This document shows, piece after piece, positions 6,911-15,192 of a stretch of DNA of 44,994 nt. Position 1 is the stretch's first letter. The number at the start of each line of letters is the position of its first letter. Source of the DNA: VMSU01 sp031400755 (GTDB lineage Bacteria > Desulfobacterota > Desulfobulbia > Desulfobulbales > VMSU01); contig JANNQL010000117.1 of NCBI GenBank assembly GCA_031400755.1, forward strand, positions 1 to 44,994. Direction: 5' to 3'. Position numbers and translations under genes: made by a program. The notes beneath the pieces are model-generated. The model was not told the DNA's origin. It did not search any database and was given only the letters and a program-made list of their open reading frames with translations.

Positions 6911-8794
6911 ATGGCTGAAGCAGAAAAAGATGATTGGCTCGATGCCTTGGATAGCTCTGAAGACAAGGCCTCTGAGCTTGATCAGTCTGACCTCGACTCC
7001 TTGCTCTCTGATTCTCTCGGCCCCAAAACACCCCCCGATCCTCCTGCCACCAGCGGGGAAGATGAGCTGGAGCTTGACCAATCGGCTATCGACGCCATGC
7101 TGTCCGGGTCGGACAATGGCCCGGCGTCCAGCCCGGCAGAAAGCAGCGATTTAGACCAATCAGATATAGATACCCTGTTGGCCAGCCCAAAAACCAGCGA
7201 CCAAGACCAGAACACTGTTGAACCTGATCAGGATGAAATCGACAAATTGTTCTCGGATATCGACTCGGTCGGCACAAGTGAAGAAAATTCATTCCCGGCC
7301 GAAGAAGTTGACTTCAAAGATGTCTTCGACAGCACAGACCCCCCGCCCAAAAACGACAATCTTGATTTTGATGCGGAAGAGTTCAAATTTGATGCTGATA
7401 TCCCAGATATTCCAGACACCCAGGGCCTTGCTGATCTAGGGGGGGCGTCTTCTTTTCAGGATGATACTGTCGCCAACGCCCTCTTTGCCGAGCCAACCCA
7501 AGAACCAGACATAGAGCCAAAAAAGGCTGAACCAACAGTAATGAATAAAGCTGTGCATGAAATTCCTGCCACGGGCCGTAATCCAATGCGCAATCGAAAA
7601 ATGCTTGTTGGTCTCGGTGTTAGCTTGACTGTGCTGCTACTTGTGGCCGGTTTCTTTTTCATGAAGGGCCGCGCCAAAACCGGCCCCAACAAAACCACCC
7701 CGGCGGTGGCGGTCCAACCGCCTACCACCGGCAAACCCCATTTAGCGGCCACCCCCAGCGAACCGCCGTCTGAGCCAACCGAATCGCCAAAACCGGCCCA
7801 ACCACACAATGCCAATGCAGCCCCGACCGTCAAAAGTCTTGAACTGACCATGCCTCCTGAAAGCAGCCAGATGGAAATTAGCATAAGTGGCACAGACCCT
7901 GAAAATGACCTTCTGCAATACGTCATGTCTATGCCTGAGCACGGGCAACTTTCAGGGCACCCCCCCACTCTCGTCTATACCGCCAAACCTGATTTCAGCG
8001 GCAAGGACGGCTTTATCATCAGGGCAACCGACGGCAAAAACATCAGCACCCCAGCCACGGTGATTATTAGCAGGCAACAGCCTGTATCAGCCAAAGAACT
8101 CCCACCTCCAGTGGAGGCCACCAAAAAAGAAATGCCGGTTGAAATCGCCCAAAAAGAAGATGACAAATTAAAACAGGAAATTATTCTGGCCAAAAACAGA
8201 TCTTATACCCTTACGGGCACCAAGGGCCAAATTATCAACTGGGAAAAGATATGGCGCGATGCGGCTAACTATGCAGCCTACAATTCGGATGTGCGGATTG
8301 ACATTTTGAAGGCGCCAGGGCACGGCGCCTTGAATAAAATTAATAACCGCCAGTCAATCTACCTTCCAGCCCCTGCATTTAAAGGCACAGACACCATCAC
8401 CTACCGGTTCAAACTAGGCAAATTGACCTCACCAAGCAAGACGGTTACTGTGAATGTGCATCGTAAAAACAAGGCGCCGGTCATTCACTTACAACCAATC
8501 GAACCGACCTACACGGTAGGCGACAAGGTCATCCTGAATGCCAGCCAGACCGAAGATGACAACCGGGAAGGCCTGACTTTCCATTGGGAACAACTTTCCG
8601 GGGGCCCGGTTTTGATCAAACCCATGAACAGCGAAGGATCACAAATTGGCTTTGTGGCGCCATCAACCTTCAATACTGCCAGCACCTCTGCCTTGATGAT
8701 CAAAGTGACCGCGAAAGACCAAGACGGCGCCCAAGACGCCAAAGAAATCAAAATTACCACCAAATCCCGCCGCACATCAGCCATCTGGTATTGA
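6911..8794 (+). CDS. Single-pass membrane protein with four FliM-N-like peptides and Ig/cadherin-like domains
   Basis: A 627-residue protein without a cleavable signal. The acidic N-terminal 200 residues carry four copies of one motif: ELDQSDLDSLLS (22-33), ELDQSAIDAMLS (54-65), DLDQSDIDTLLA (80-91) and EPDQDEIDKLFS (104-115). This matches the FliM N-terminal CheY-binding peptide pattern (L-x-Q-x-[ED]-I-D-x-L-L). A basic stretch (GRNPMRNRK) then precedes one transmembrane helix (231-250), so the motif region should be cytoplasmic and the rest outside the inner membrane. A Pro/Thr-rich linker (255-300) leads to three Ig/cadherin-like domains at about 303-388, 424-516 and 519-618 (for example VTAKDQDGAQDAKEI). 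It is last in the FlgO-like operon. Domain architecture is visible; CheY binding is inference. Confidence 0.75.
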   Translation: MAEAEKDDWLDALDSSEDKASELDQSDLDSLLSDSLGPKTPPDPPATSGEDELELDQSAIDAMLSGSDNGPASSPAESSDLDQSDIDTLLASPKTSDQDQNTVEPDQDEIDKLFSDIDSVGTSEENSFPAEEVDFKDVFDSTDPPPKNDNLDFDAEEFKFDADIPDIPDTQGLADLGGASSFQDDTVANALFAEPTQEPDIEPKKAEPTVMNKAVHEIPATGRNPMRNRKMLVGLGVSLTVLLLVAGFFFMKGRAKTGPNKTTPAVAVQPPTTGKPHLAATPSEPPSEPTESPKPAQPHNANAAPTVKSLELTMPPESSQMEISISGTDPENDLLQYVMSMPEHGQLSGHPPTLVYTAKPDFSGKDGFIIRATDGKNISTPATVIISRQQPVSAKELPPPVEATKKEMPVEIAQKEDDKLKQEIILAKNRSYTLTGTKGQIINWEKIWRDAANYAAYNSDVRIDILKAPGHGALNKINNRQSIYLPAPAFKGTDTITYRFKLGKLTSPSKTVTVNVHRKNKAPVIHLQPIEPTYTVGDKVILNASQTEDDNREGLTFHWEQLSGGPVLIKPMNSEGSQIGFVAPSTFNTASTSALMIKVTAKDQDGAQDAKEIKITTKSRRTSAIWY

Positions 8795-8807
8795 AAAGGT
8801 CTTATTC

Positions 8808-9470
8808 TTATTGAGAGGCTAACCTTTTGAGCTCGGCAATGACCTTGGCATAGTCCTTCTGTCCGAAAACTGCGGAACCCGCCACAAAGATATTGGCCCC
8901 AGCCTGAGCAATCGCCTCAATGGTGGTCGGGCTGACCCCACCATCAATCTCAATGCCCACCTGTAACCCACGCTTGTCGATCATCGCTTTCAGTTGTCTG
9001 GTCTTGTCAATGGCGCTTTGAATAAATTTCTGACCGCCAAAACCAGGGTTGACACTCATCAGCATCACCAGGTCAAGGTCATCAAGAACATAATCCAAGG
9101 TCGTCAGCGGAGTGGCTGGATTTAAGACGGCACCGGCCTTCTTGCCTAGCTGCTTGATTGCCTGAATGGTACGGTGCAGATGGTTGCACACCTCAACATG
9201 GACTGTAATCCAGTCGGCACCGGCCTCGGCAAAGGCCTCAAGATACTGGTCCGGGTTGGCAATCATCAGGTGAACATCGAGTGGCGCCTTGGTAATCTTG
9301 CGGACGGCCTTAACAACCAGGGGGCCGATGGTGATGTTAGGCACAAAATGACCGTCCATGACATCGATATGAATCACATCGGCGCCACCTGCGACCACCT
9401 GGTTGATCTCTTCGCCCAGTCTGGCGAAATCGGCGGATAATATGGACGGGGCGATCATTAAACGCTGCAT
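8808..9470 (-). CDS. rpe: Ribulose-phosphate 3-epimerase
   Basis: A 220-residue TIM-barrel enzyme that interconverts D-ribulose 5-phosphate and D-xylulose 5-phosphate in the pentose phosphate pathway. The metal and catalytic residues are in place: His34 and Asp36 in HIDVMDGHFVPN, His67 in VHLMI and Asp176 in EIDGGV; the phosphate loop NPGFGGQKF is intact. Length is normal for the family. It ends 13 bp from the convergent stop of the Ig-domain protein and begins 23 bp downstream of the M16 protease gene, so it is probably co-transcribed with it. Confidence 0.96.
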   Translation of the reverse strand: MQRLMIAPSILSADFARLGEEINQVVAGGADVIHIDVMDGHFVPNITIGPLVVKAVRKITKAPLDVHLMIANPDQYLEAFAEAGADWITVHVEVCNHLHRTIQAIKQLGKKAGAVLNPATPLTTLDYVLDDLDLVMLMSVNPGFGGQKFIQSAIDKTRQLKAMIDKRGLQVGIEIDGGVSPTTIEAIAQAGANIFVAGSAVFGQKDYAKVIAELKRLASQ

Positions 9471-9493
9471 GGTTACTCCTTGTTTTTTTTAAA

Positions 9494-12175
9494 CTACTCG
9501 ACCCCAACCTTCACCAACACATAATGCTCTGGCTGAATATATTTTGCAGCGGCCGCCACAACATCGTCCACTGTGATCCGAGCAATCGCTTGGGCGTATT
9601 GCGTGCCGAAATCAAGTCCCAGGCCATAGGTCTCACCCAAGGCCATATCGAGCGCCTGGGCGCTATTGGTCTGCAGACTAAGATCATACTGGCCGAGCAG
9701 AAGGTTCTTGGCCTTATCAAGTTCTTCCTTGGTGATCGGGGTTGAGCGAATTCGGTTGAGCTCCTGCCAGACCGAGCTAATGGCCTCTTCCTTCTTGTCA
9801 GGGCTGGTGCCGATGTAGATGCCAAAAGAACCAGTACCAAGACCCATCTGATTAAAGGACGACAAACTGTAAGCCAGGCTCTGCTTGTCCCGCAATTGAG
9901 TAAACAGTCTGCCGCTCTGACCGCTGAGTACAGTATCAACGACCTCAAGTGCAAAACGGTCCGGGCTGGTCAAGGCTGCACCGAGAAAACCAATAATGAT
10001 ATGGACCTGCTCTTTGTCCCTCGCCATACTTGATATTTTAGGCTTAAGTGGGGATGTGGGCAGGACCACATCATTCCTCTCCTGCTTGATACCACTTTTC
10101 TGCCAAGCGCCAAAAAGTTTAGTCACCTTCTCATACACATCCTTGGCCTTAACGTCACCAGCAACAGCCAACACCAGGGCATCAGGCTGGGCTTGCCGAT
10201 TATATAGTTTATGCAGATCATCAGTGCTGAGTGTGGCAAGGGCCTTTTCCGATCCCAGATTGTTTAAGGCATAGGGATGGCTCTGGAATAGAATTTGGTT
10301 GAACTCAAGAAAGGTGGTGGCGGTCAAAGAGTCTTTCTGCTGCTTGAGAGCAGCCAATCGTTCAGGTAGGATCTTGCGGGCCTCCTCGGGATCAAAGGCG
10401 GGATTGATCAGGATGTCGCGGACTAGTTCAAGTCCATCATCAAAAAACCTCGCGAGAAAGGCCGCCTTGAGGCCAAAGGTATTTTTGCCGTTAAAACCGG
10501 AAATATCTCCAGCCATATCGGCAATTTTAAGCGACAGGTCCCTGGCGCTCAGCTTTTCAGTGCTTTTGGGGAGCAGGTCGCTGATAAAGGCAAAGGCGCC
10601 GTTGGTATCAGAAGTTTCCCCCATCAGGCCTCCGGGAAAGACCGCCTGGATGGCGACCGTTGGCACTTGCGGCGCTTCTCGCACCAAGAGGGTGATGCCG
10701 TTGTCCAATTTAAAACGATGGACATTACCGAGATAAGAGGGCACGAGTGAACTTGGAACACTGTCTTTGGCCGCCTTTTCCGCCTGTTTAATGATCTGGA
10801 CCAATTCATCAAGGGTGATATTGATGTTGGCGCCTTTTGGGGTCAGGTAGCCGGCAATCAACCGGTGGCCGTCACAGTATTTCTGGGCCACCCGTTTGAT
10901 ATCTTCCAGGCTGACCGCCCTTATTTTTTCGAGATACTCATCTTCCCTTGGGTCGCCCGCCAGGGCCTCGAAAGACCCCAAGACCCTGGCCTGGCCCTCG
11001 ACCTTCTCAAGGTTGAAGACAAAATCACTCTCCAGGCTGTGCTTTATGCGCTCAAGCTCCCGCTCATCCACAGAAACATACTTAAGTTTGAATATCTCGG
11101 TAAGGCTTGCAAGAATAGCCTCCTTGATCTTCTTTTGCTCTAGTGTGGCGGTTATCTCTAGGAGCCCTGGGTATTTCGGGGTGAAGGCTGATGAGTGGAT
11201 GGTGTACACCAGTCCTTTTTCGTTGCGCAGATGCTCATACAGCCGCGAGGTATCCCCTTGACCAATTATACCGGAAATGACATCAAGGACAGGGGTGTCC
11301 GGGTCATCAAAGGCTGGGATTGGAAAGACAAGCGCCATCTGTGATTGGTTGACTGCATCCTCAAGAGCGAAGAGTTTTGCTCCATTGTGGGGAGTTTCTT
11401 CAACAACCTCTTGGGGCTCCACCTGCTGGTTAGGTAAATCAGCAAATATTTCAGTTACCTTGTTGATCACAGGCTCGTAGTGGACATCACCAACCACGAC
11501 CACCGTAAAATTATTAGGCTGATAATGCTTGGCCATATAATCCAAGATATCATTACGGGAAAAAGAGGCAACACTCTCCTTGGTGCCGATCACCGGCAGT
11601 CTGTAGGGGTGGGTTGTATAGGAATGCCTCATTATCGCTTCAAAAAACATGACTTCAGGCCGGTCATTGCGCATGCCAATCTCTTCCAACACCACCTTCT
11701 TTTCCCGTTCAAGCTCACCTTGGTCAAAGACTGAATTCCGCACAGCATCGGTAAGCACCTCTAGGGCCGCCCCCCAGTCGCGGGCTGGTAGGGTGGCATG
11801 GTAGACGGTATACTCAAAAGATGTGTAAGCGTTGATCTGTCCACCTTTTTCCTCAATAGCGGCAGCGACGGCCCCAGGCCCCAGATTTTTCGTCCCCTTA
11901 AAGATCATATGCTCAATTAAATGAGTAATCCCACCTTCTTTGGAACCCTCATAGATACTGCCGGCCTTGACCCAGATCTGGACGGTGGCCACCTTGGCGC
12001 CTGGCACCTCCTTGACCAAGACAGTCAGTCCATTATCAAGGGTATCTTTATAGAGATGTGGTTTTAAGAGTTTGGCATGGAGTGCGGTTGGAGTCATAAT
12101 CAGCCAGAAAAATGGAAGGAAAAGGGAAAGAAAGGTTGCTGAAAATTTTTTCATTTTTTTCTTAATGTGGGTCAT
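9494..12175 (-). CDS. M16 family zinc metalloprotease, two tandem M16 modules, exported
   Basis: A pitrilysin-type peptidase of about 893 residues. After a signal peptide (hydrophobic FSATFLSLFLPFFWLIM, cleavage near ALHA) the first M16 module carries the inverted zinc motif HLIEH (about residues 85-89) with the distal glutamate in KKVVLEEIG about 75 residues later. The second half (about 490 to the end) repeats the fold without HxxEH, as usual for the inactive partner half. I placed the start at the ATG at 12173-12175; the frame also extends to a TTG at 12184. Such proteins act in the periplasm on peptides or misfolded proteins. It lies between lgt and rpe on the same strand. The physiological substrate is unknown. 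Confidence 0.92.
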   Translation of the reverse strand: MTHIKKKMKKFSATFLSLFLPFFWLIMTPTALHAKLLKPHLYKDTLDNGLTVLVKEVPGAKVATVQIWVKAGSIYEGSKEGGITHLIEHMIFKGTKNLGPGAVAAAIEEKGGQINAYTSFEYTVYHATLPARDWGAALEVLTDAVRNSVFDQGELEREKKVVLEEIGMRNDRPEVMFFEAIMRHSYTTHPYRLPVIGTKESVASFSRNDILDYMAKHYQPNNFTVVVVGDVHYEPVINKVTEIFADLPNQQVEPQEVVEETPHNGAKLFALEDAVNQSQMALVFPIPAFDDPDTPVLDVISGIIGQGDTSRLYEHLRNEKGLVYTIHSSAFTPKYPGLLEITATLEQKKIKEAILASLTEIFKLKYVSVDERELERIKHSLESDFVFNLEKVEGQARVLGSFEALAGDPREDEYLEKIRAVSLEDIKRVAQKYCDGHRLIAGYLTPKGANINITLDELVQIIKQAEKAAKDSVPSSLVPSYLGNVHRFKLDNGITLLVREAPQVPTVAIQAVFPGGLMGETSDTNGAFAFISDLLPKSTEKLSARDLSLKIADMAGDISGFNGKNTFGLKAAFLARFFDDGLELVRDILINPAFDPEEARKILPERLAALKQQKDSLTATTFLEFNQILFQSHPYALNNLGSEKALATLSTDDLHKLYNRQAQPDALVLAVAGDVKAKDVYEKVTKLFGAWQKSGIKQERNDVVLPTSPLKPKISSMARDKEQVHIIIGFLGAALTSPDRFALEVVDTVLSGQSGRLFTQLRDKQSLAYSLSSFNQMGLGTGSFGIYIGTSPDKKEEAISSVWQELNRIRSTPITKEELDKAKNLLLGQYDLSLQTNSAQALDMALGETYGLGLDFGTQYAQAIARITVDDVVAAAAKYIQPEHYVLVKVGVE

Positions 12176-12250
12176 GGGAGGCAACGGCAGACTCTTTGTT
12201 TGTCATAAAAGCGCCTAAATCTTCTTACCAGATAAGCCATATAAAACCAA

Positions 12251-13033
12251 TCAAAAGGCCGAAGCTGATTTTCTTCTGAAAAAGAAAATCAGAACTCCCG
12301 CCAAAATCATGGTAATACTCAAGAGCTGCCCCATGGTCATTGTGCAGATAAAACCGACCTGGGCATCTGGCTGACGAAAGAACTCGACAATGACCCTGAA
12401 TGCACCATAGCCAAGCAAAAAAAAGCTGAGCATGAAGCCGGTGGGATGGGGGTGGTCCTTGGCCTTCCAGAGAAGAATAAACAGGAGCACCCCTTCCAGC
12501 AAGAATTCATAGAGTTGGGAGGGGTGCCTAGGATTAGGTCCACCGCCGGGAAAGATCATGGCCCAGGGTAGATTGCTTTCCCGGCCGAAGAGTTCGGCGT
12601 TGATGAAATTGCCGATCCTCCCCAATCCTAAGCCAATAGGGATTGTTACCACATAAATATCCGCCGTCCTCCAGAAATTTATTTTTCTGGTCTTACAAAA
12701 CCAAAATCCGCCAAGGATGACTCCGATCAAGGCACCATGAAAAGACATCCCCCCTTGCCAGGTAGCGATGATTTCGGCCGGATGTTCTAGGTAATAGCCA
12801 AAATTATAAAACAACACATAGCCGAGGCGTCCACCAAAAATTAAACTGAGCATTATGGTAAAATTAAGATTTTCAACATGAGAGGCCAGGACAATGTCTT
12901 TCCTTTTTTTGATCTGGTTTTGAACCAAAAAATACGACGCAATGAACCCAAGGACATACATCAGACCATACCAACGGATCTGCAAAGGGCCGATAGTCAC
13001 GAGGGCTGGGTCTATGTGTGGATATGGTAACAT
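12251..13033 (-). CDS. lgt: Prolipoprotein diacylglyceryl transferase
   Basis: A 260-residue inner-membrane enzyme with about seven hydrophobic segments. It transfers diacylglycerol from phosphatidylglycerol to the lipobox cysteine of prolipoproteins. Diagnostic motifs are GGMSFHG (His99), the Lgt signature GRIGNFINAELFGR (138-151) with its essential Arg, and HPSQLYE. It is divergent from the radical SAM gene with only 22 bp between the two start codons, so their promoters must overlap. It is the first gene of the lgt-M16-rpe run. Confidence 0.97.
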   Translation of the reverse strand: MLPYPHIDPALVTIGPLQIRWYGLMYVLGFIASYFLVQNQIKKRKDIVLASHVENLNFTIMLSLIFGGRLGYVLFYNFGYYLEHPAEIIATWQGGMSFHGALIGVILGGFWFCKTRKINFWRTADIYVVTIPIGLGLGRIGNFINAELFGRESNLPWAMIFPGGGPNPRHPSQLYEFLLEGVLLFILLWKAKDHPHPTGFMLSFFLLGYGAFRVIVEFFRQPDAQVGFICTMTMGQLLSITMILAGVLIFFFRRKSASAF

Positions 13034-13055
13034 TTTTCTCTCTTAATTAAATTCT

Positions 13056-14717
13056 ATGAAAATAGATCTGATCGCCTTCAACTGCCGTTATTCTCACTCC
13101 TGTTTGGCCCTTTTTTATGTTCGCAACGAGTTGCAAAAAAAAATGCCATCCAGTTGCTCACCTACTATCAGACAATTCACCATTAACGATCCTTACTTTG
13201 AAACGCTCTTAATGATCACCGGCAATCAGGCGGAGGCCCTATTTTTTTCAGTCTATATATGGAACGCGACCTACCTCTGTCGTCTGCTCAATGACATCCA
13301 TACCATAGCCCCAAATTTACCGATAGTCCTGGGCGGCCCGCAAGCGCCGGCCCTCAGAGAAAAGCTCTCTTTCAGACCAACCGTTGTTTATCAGCATATT
13401 GAAGGAGTTGACCTTAAATTTTATCACGATTTAGAAAGCGGTGCTTTGCAGACGGATTATTTCGCTGCGCCAATCAACACCTTTGACTACCCATATATAC
13501 AAGAAGACTTCCAGTGCCAACTCAAAAACAGAAATATCTACTATGAATCGTCTAGAGGATGCCCATTTTTTTGCGCCTATTGTTTATCGTCAACCACCCA
13601 TGGCGTCCTGGCAAAGGACATTGGAAATGTTAAAAAGGAACTTTTGGACATTATCGAACACTCCCCTAAAGCGCTTAGATTTGTTGACCGGACATTTAAC
13701 GCAGACCCCGAGCGTGCCCTGGAAATATGGCAATTTTTACAAGATAATGCAGGTGGTGATTGCACCTTTCATTTCGAGATAGCCCCAGACCTTTTTAACG
13801 AAAAGATGTTTTGTTTTTTGGAAGGAGTTAAGGAAAACTTTTTCAAGTTTGAGATTGGTATCCAATCCACTAACCGGGAAACTTTACAGGCGGTAAACCG
13901 GAAAATGGATATAGCAAAATCATTCAGCACCATAAAACGTCTTAGAGAACTCGGCACTATCAATCTTCATATCGACCTCATCCTGGGTTTACCTATGGAA
14001 AACTTCGATAGTTTTGCTCAATCGATACGGGATGTCTTTGCTTTGCAACCACATTACCTGCAAATGGGCCTGCTAAAGGTCTTGCCGGATACTGCTGTCT
14101 TCAAAAAAAAGGCGGAGTGGGGAATCATTGCCTGCCAGGAATCCCCTTATCAGGTGATGGCTACCAGATGGATGGATAGCCCAACCATATCAAGATTGTA
14201 CTGGCTCGGGGAATGTGTTGAGGCTTTTTACAATAAACACTTTTTCAAAACCTTTTTTTCTTATGTTGTTGTCCAGAATAAAGATGTTTTTTCTTTTTTT
14301 GATCAATTAGTTAGTATGTGTCTTAATAGATATTTTTTCTCGCGTGCCAAAACCCAAGAATTAATGAACGATATCCTTATTTCGTTTATTGAAACACATG
14401 AAAAAAATGATTTGTTTCGGGAACTTCTTATCTTTGACTGGCTACTTAGTGGCCACCGTTTCCTTCCTGATATTTTTAATGAAAATGTTAACAAACATAA
14501 AGAAATCCTCTGGAATTATGCTGCGTTAGAAATCACTGGGCTCTATACAGAGAAAGAAAGAAATTTGTTTTTTAAAAGAGGAGTTTTTTTTAAATTTTCT
14601 TCTTCTCTTTTATCGCACTGTCGTATCTCAGATAAAGGAAAGGGCGGTTTTGTCGGTTTTTTTTCAGACGTTCAAAACGTAAAAAATAAAAAAACAATTA
14701 CCACATTAATCAACTAA
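13056..14717 (+). CDS. B12-binding-domain radical SAM protein (DUF4080 type)
   Basis: A 553-residue protein. Residues 1-130 look like a cobalamin-binding (Rossmann) domain (VLGGPQAPAL), and residues 160-380 are a radical SAM barrel with the [4Fe-4S] motif ESSRGCPFFCAYC (Cys169, Cys173, Cys176; CxxxCxxC), followed by FKFEIGIQSTN and HIDLILGLPMEN as in HemN/MiaB-like radical SAM enzymes. The C-terminal 150 residues fit the DUF4080 extension. The reaction is unknown for this group. The 3' third of the gene becomes clearly more AT-rich than the 5' part, toward the candidate origin. No obvious Shine-Dalgarno is seen. Confidence 0.85.
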   Translation: MKIDLIAFNCRYSHSCLALFYVRNELQKKMPSSCSPTIRQFTINDPYFETLLMITGNQAEALFFSVYIWNATYLCRLLNDIHTIAPNLPIVLGGPQAPALREKLSFRPTVVYQHIEGVDLKFYHDLESGALQTDYFAAPINTFDYPYIQEDFQCQLKNRNIYYESSRGCPFFCAYCLSSTTHGVLAKDIGNVKKELLDIIEHSPKALRFVDRTFNADPERALEIWQFLQDNAGGDCTFHFEIAPDLFNEKMFCFLEGVKENFFKFEIGIQSTNRETLQAVNRKMDIAKSFSTIKRLRELGTINLHIDLILGLPMENFDSFAQSIRDVFALQPHYLQMGLLKVLPDTAVFKKKAEWGIIACQESPYQVMATRWMDSPTISRLYWLGECVEAFYNKHFFKTFFSYVVVQNKDVFSFFDQLVSMCLNRYFFSRAKTQELMNDILISFIETHEKNDLFRELLIFDWLLSGHRFLPDIFNENVNKHKEILWNYAALEITGLYTEKERNLFFKRGVFFKFSSSLLSHCRISDKGKGGFVGFFSDVQNVKNKKTITTLIN

Positions 14718-14798
14718 ATCGATTAATTAGTTCATTGAAAATATCTTTAGACTTCATTCTTAAGGTGTTTTTATATAAAAAGTATTTGAACATATTTA

Positions 14799-14812
14799 AA
14801 ACAAATAAACAG
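14799..14812 (+). repeat. Partial copy of the 14-bp iteron-like motif
   Basis: AAACAAATAAACAG matches the last 10 bases of the 14-mer TTATAAATAAACAG that is present exactly at 15059, 15074 (inverted) and 15115. Confidence 0.4.
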
Positions 14813-14942
14813 GGGTAAATGATGTTTTGTTTGTTTTTTCAGTTAGTTATACCAATATGGTGAGTAAAAAACTAAGTTGAATTTTTCTTTGTTTTTTACT
14901 AAACTAGCGCGTTGGTTAAAAAATCAGGCTTAATTGTTTTAA

Positions 14943-14987
14943 GATAAGTGCTTGTTTTGCTTTCAAAAAGCAAAACAAGCACTTATC
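14943..14987. repeat. 21-bp perfect inverted repeat in the dnaN upstream region
   Basis: The left arm begins GATAAGTGCTTGTTTTGC and runs 14943-14963; the right arm, 14967-14987, is its exact reverse complement; the loop is CAA. It would form a long hairpin or cruciform. No T-run follows in either direction, so it is not a standard terminator. The right arm overlaps the DnaA-box-like TTATCGACA. Confidence 0.85.
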
Positions 14988-14991
14988 GACA
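14983..14991 (+). promoter_or_regulatory. Possible DnaA box
   Basis: TTATCGACA differs by one base from the classical DnaA box TTATCCACA. It is a single site, so the support is the match and its position in the candidate origin only. Confidence 0.3.
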
Positions 14992-15058
14992 TTACCTTAA
15001 AAAGTTGGGCAAACCGTGTTTGAAACAGTGTTGAAAACAAAATTAATATATTTCCTAA

Positions 15059-15087
15059 TTATAAATAAACAGACTGTTTATTTATAA
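15059..15087. repeat. Inverted pair of the 14-bp iteron-like motif
   Basis: TTATAAATAAACAG (15059-15072) and its exact reverse complement (15074-15087) are separated by one A, forming a 29-bp near-perfect palindrome. A direct third copy follows 28 bp later. The tight symmetry suggests a site for a dimeric DNA-binding protein. Confidence 0.8.
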
Positions 15088-15114
15088 AATATCTAAAAAA
15101 AACCTATATTTATC

Positions 15115-15128
15115 TTATAAATAAACAG
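15115..15128 (+). repeat. Third exact copy of the 14-bp iteron-like motif
   Basis: TTATAAATAAACAG is identical to the copy at 15059-15072 and lies 65 bp before the dnaN start codon. Confidence 0.75.
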
Positions 15129-15192
15129 TATAAAAGTGCTAATAATTAATAATATTTAAATAACTAACTACTTTCTTATTAATAGGTGCTTT

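Larger units (their letters stand above)
14718..15192. other. Gene-free AT-rich region, candidate chromosomal origin (oriC)
   Basis: This 475-bp gap upstream of dnaN has no credible gene. It contains a 21-bp perfect inverted repeat, three exact copies of a 14-bp motif (TTATAAATAAACAG, two direct and one inverted) plus a partial copy, AT-rich runs suitable for unwinding and one near-consensus DnaA box (TTATCGACA). dnaN, gyrB and gyrA follow, and the nearest left-hand genes lgt, M16 and rpe point away. dnaA itself is not here. Origin function is inferred from this context, not shown. Confidence 0.5.

Noticed and set aside
6911..7258. A FliM or FliN flagellar switch gene
   Set aside because: Only the short N-terminal peptide is similar; the rest is a membrane helix and Ig-like domains with no FliM middle domain or SpoA domain.
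14943..14987. Intrinsic terminator for the radical SAM gene
   Set aside because: The stem is perfect but AT-rich, 225 bp from the stop codon, and not followed by a T-run.
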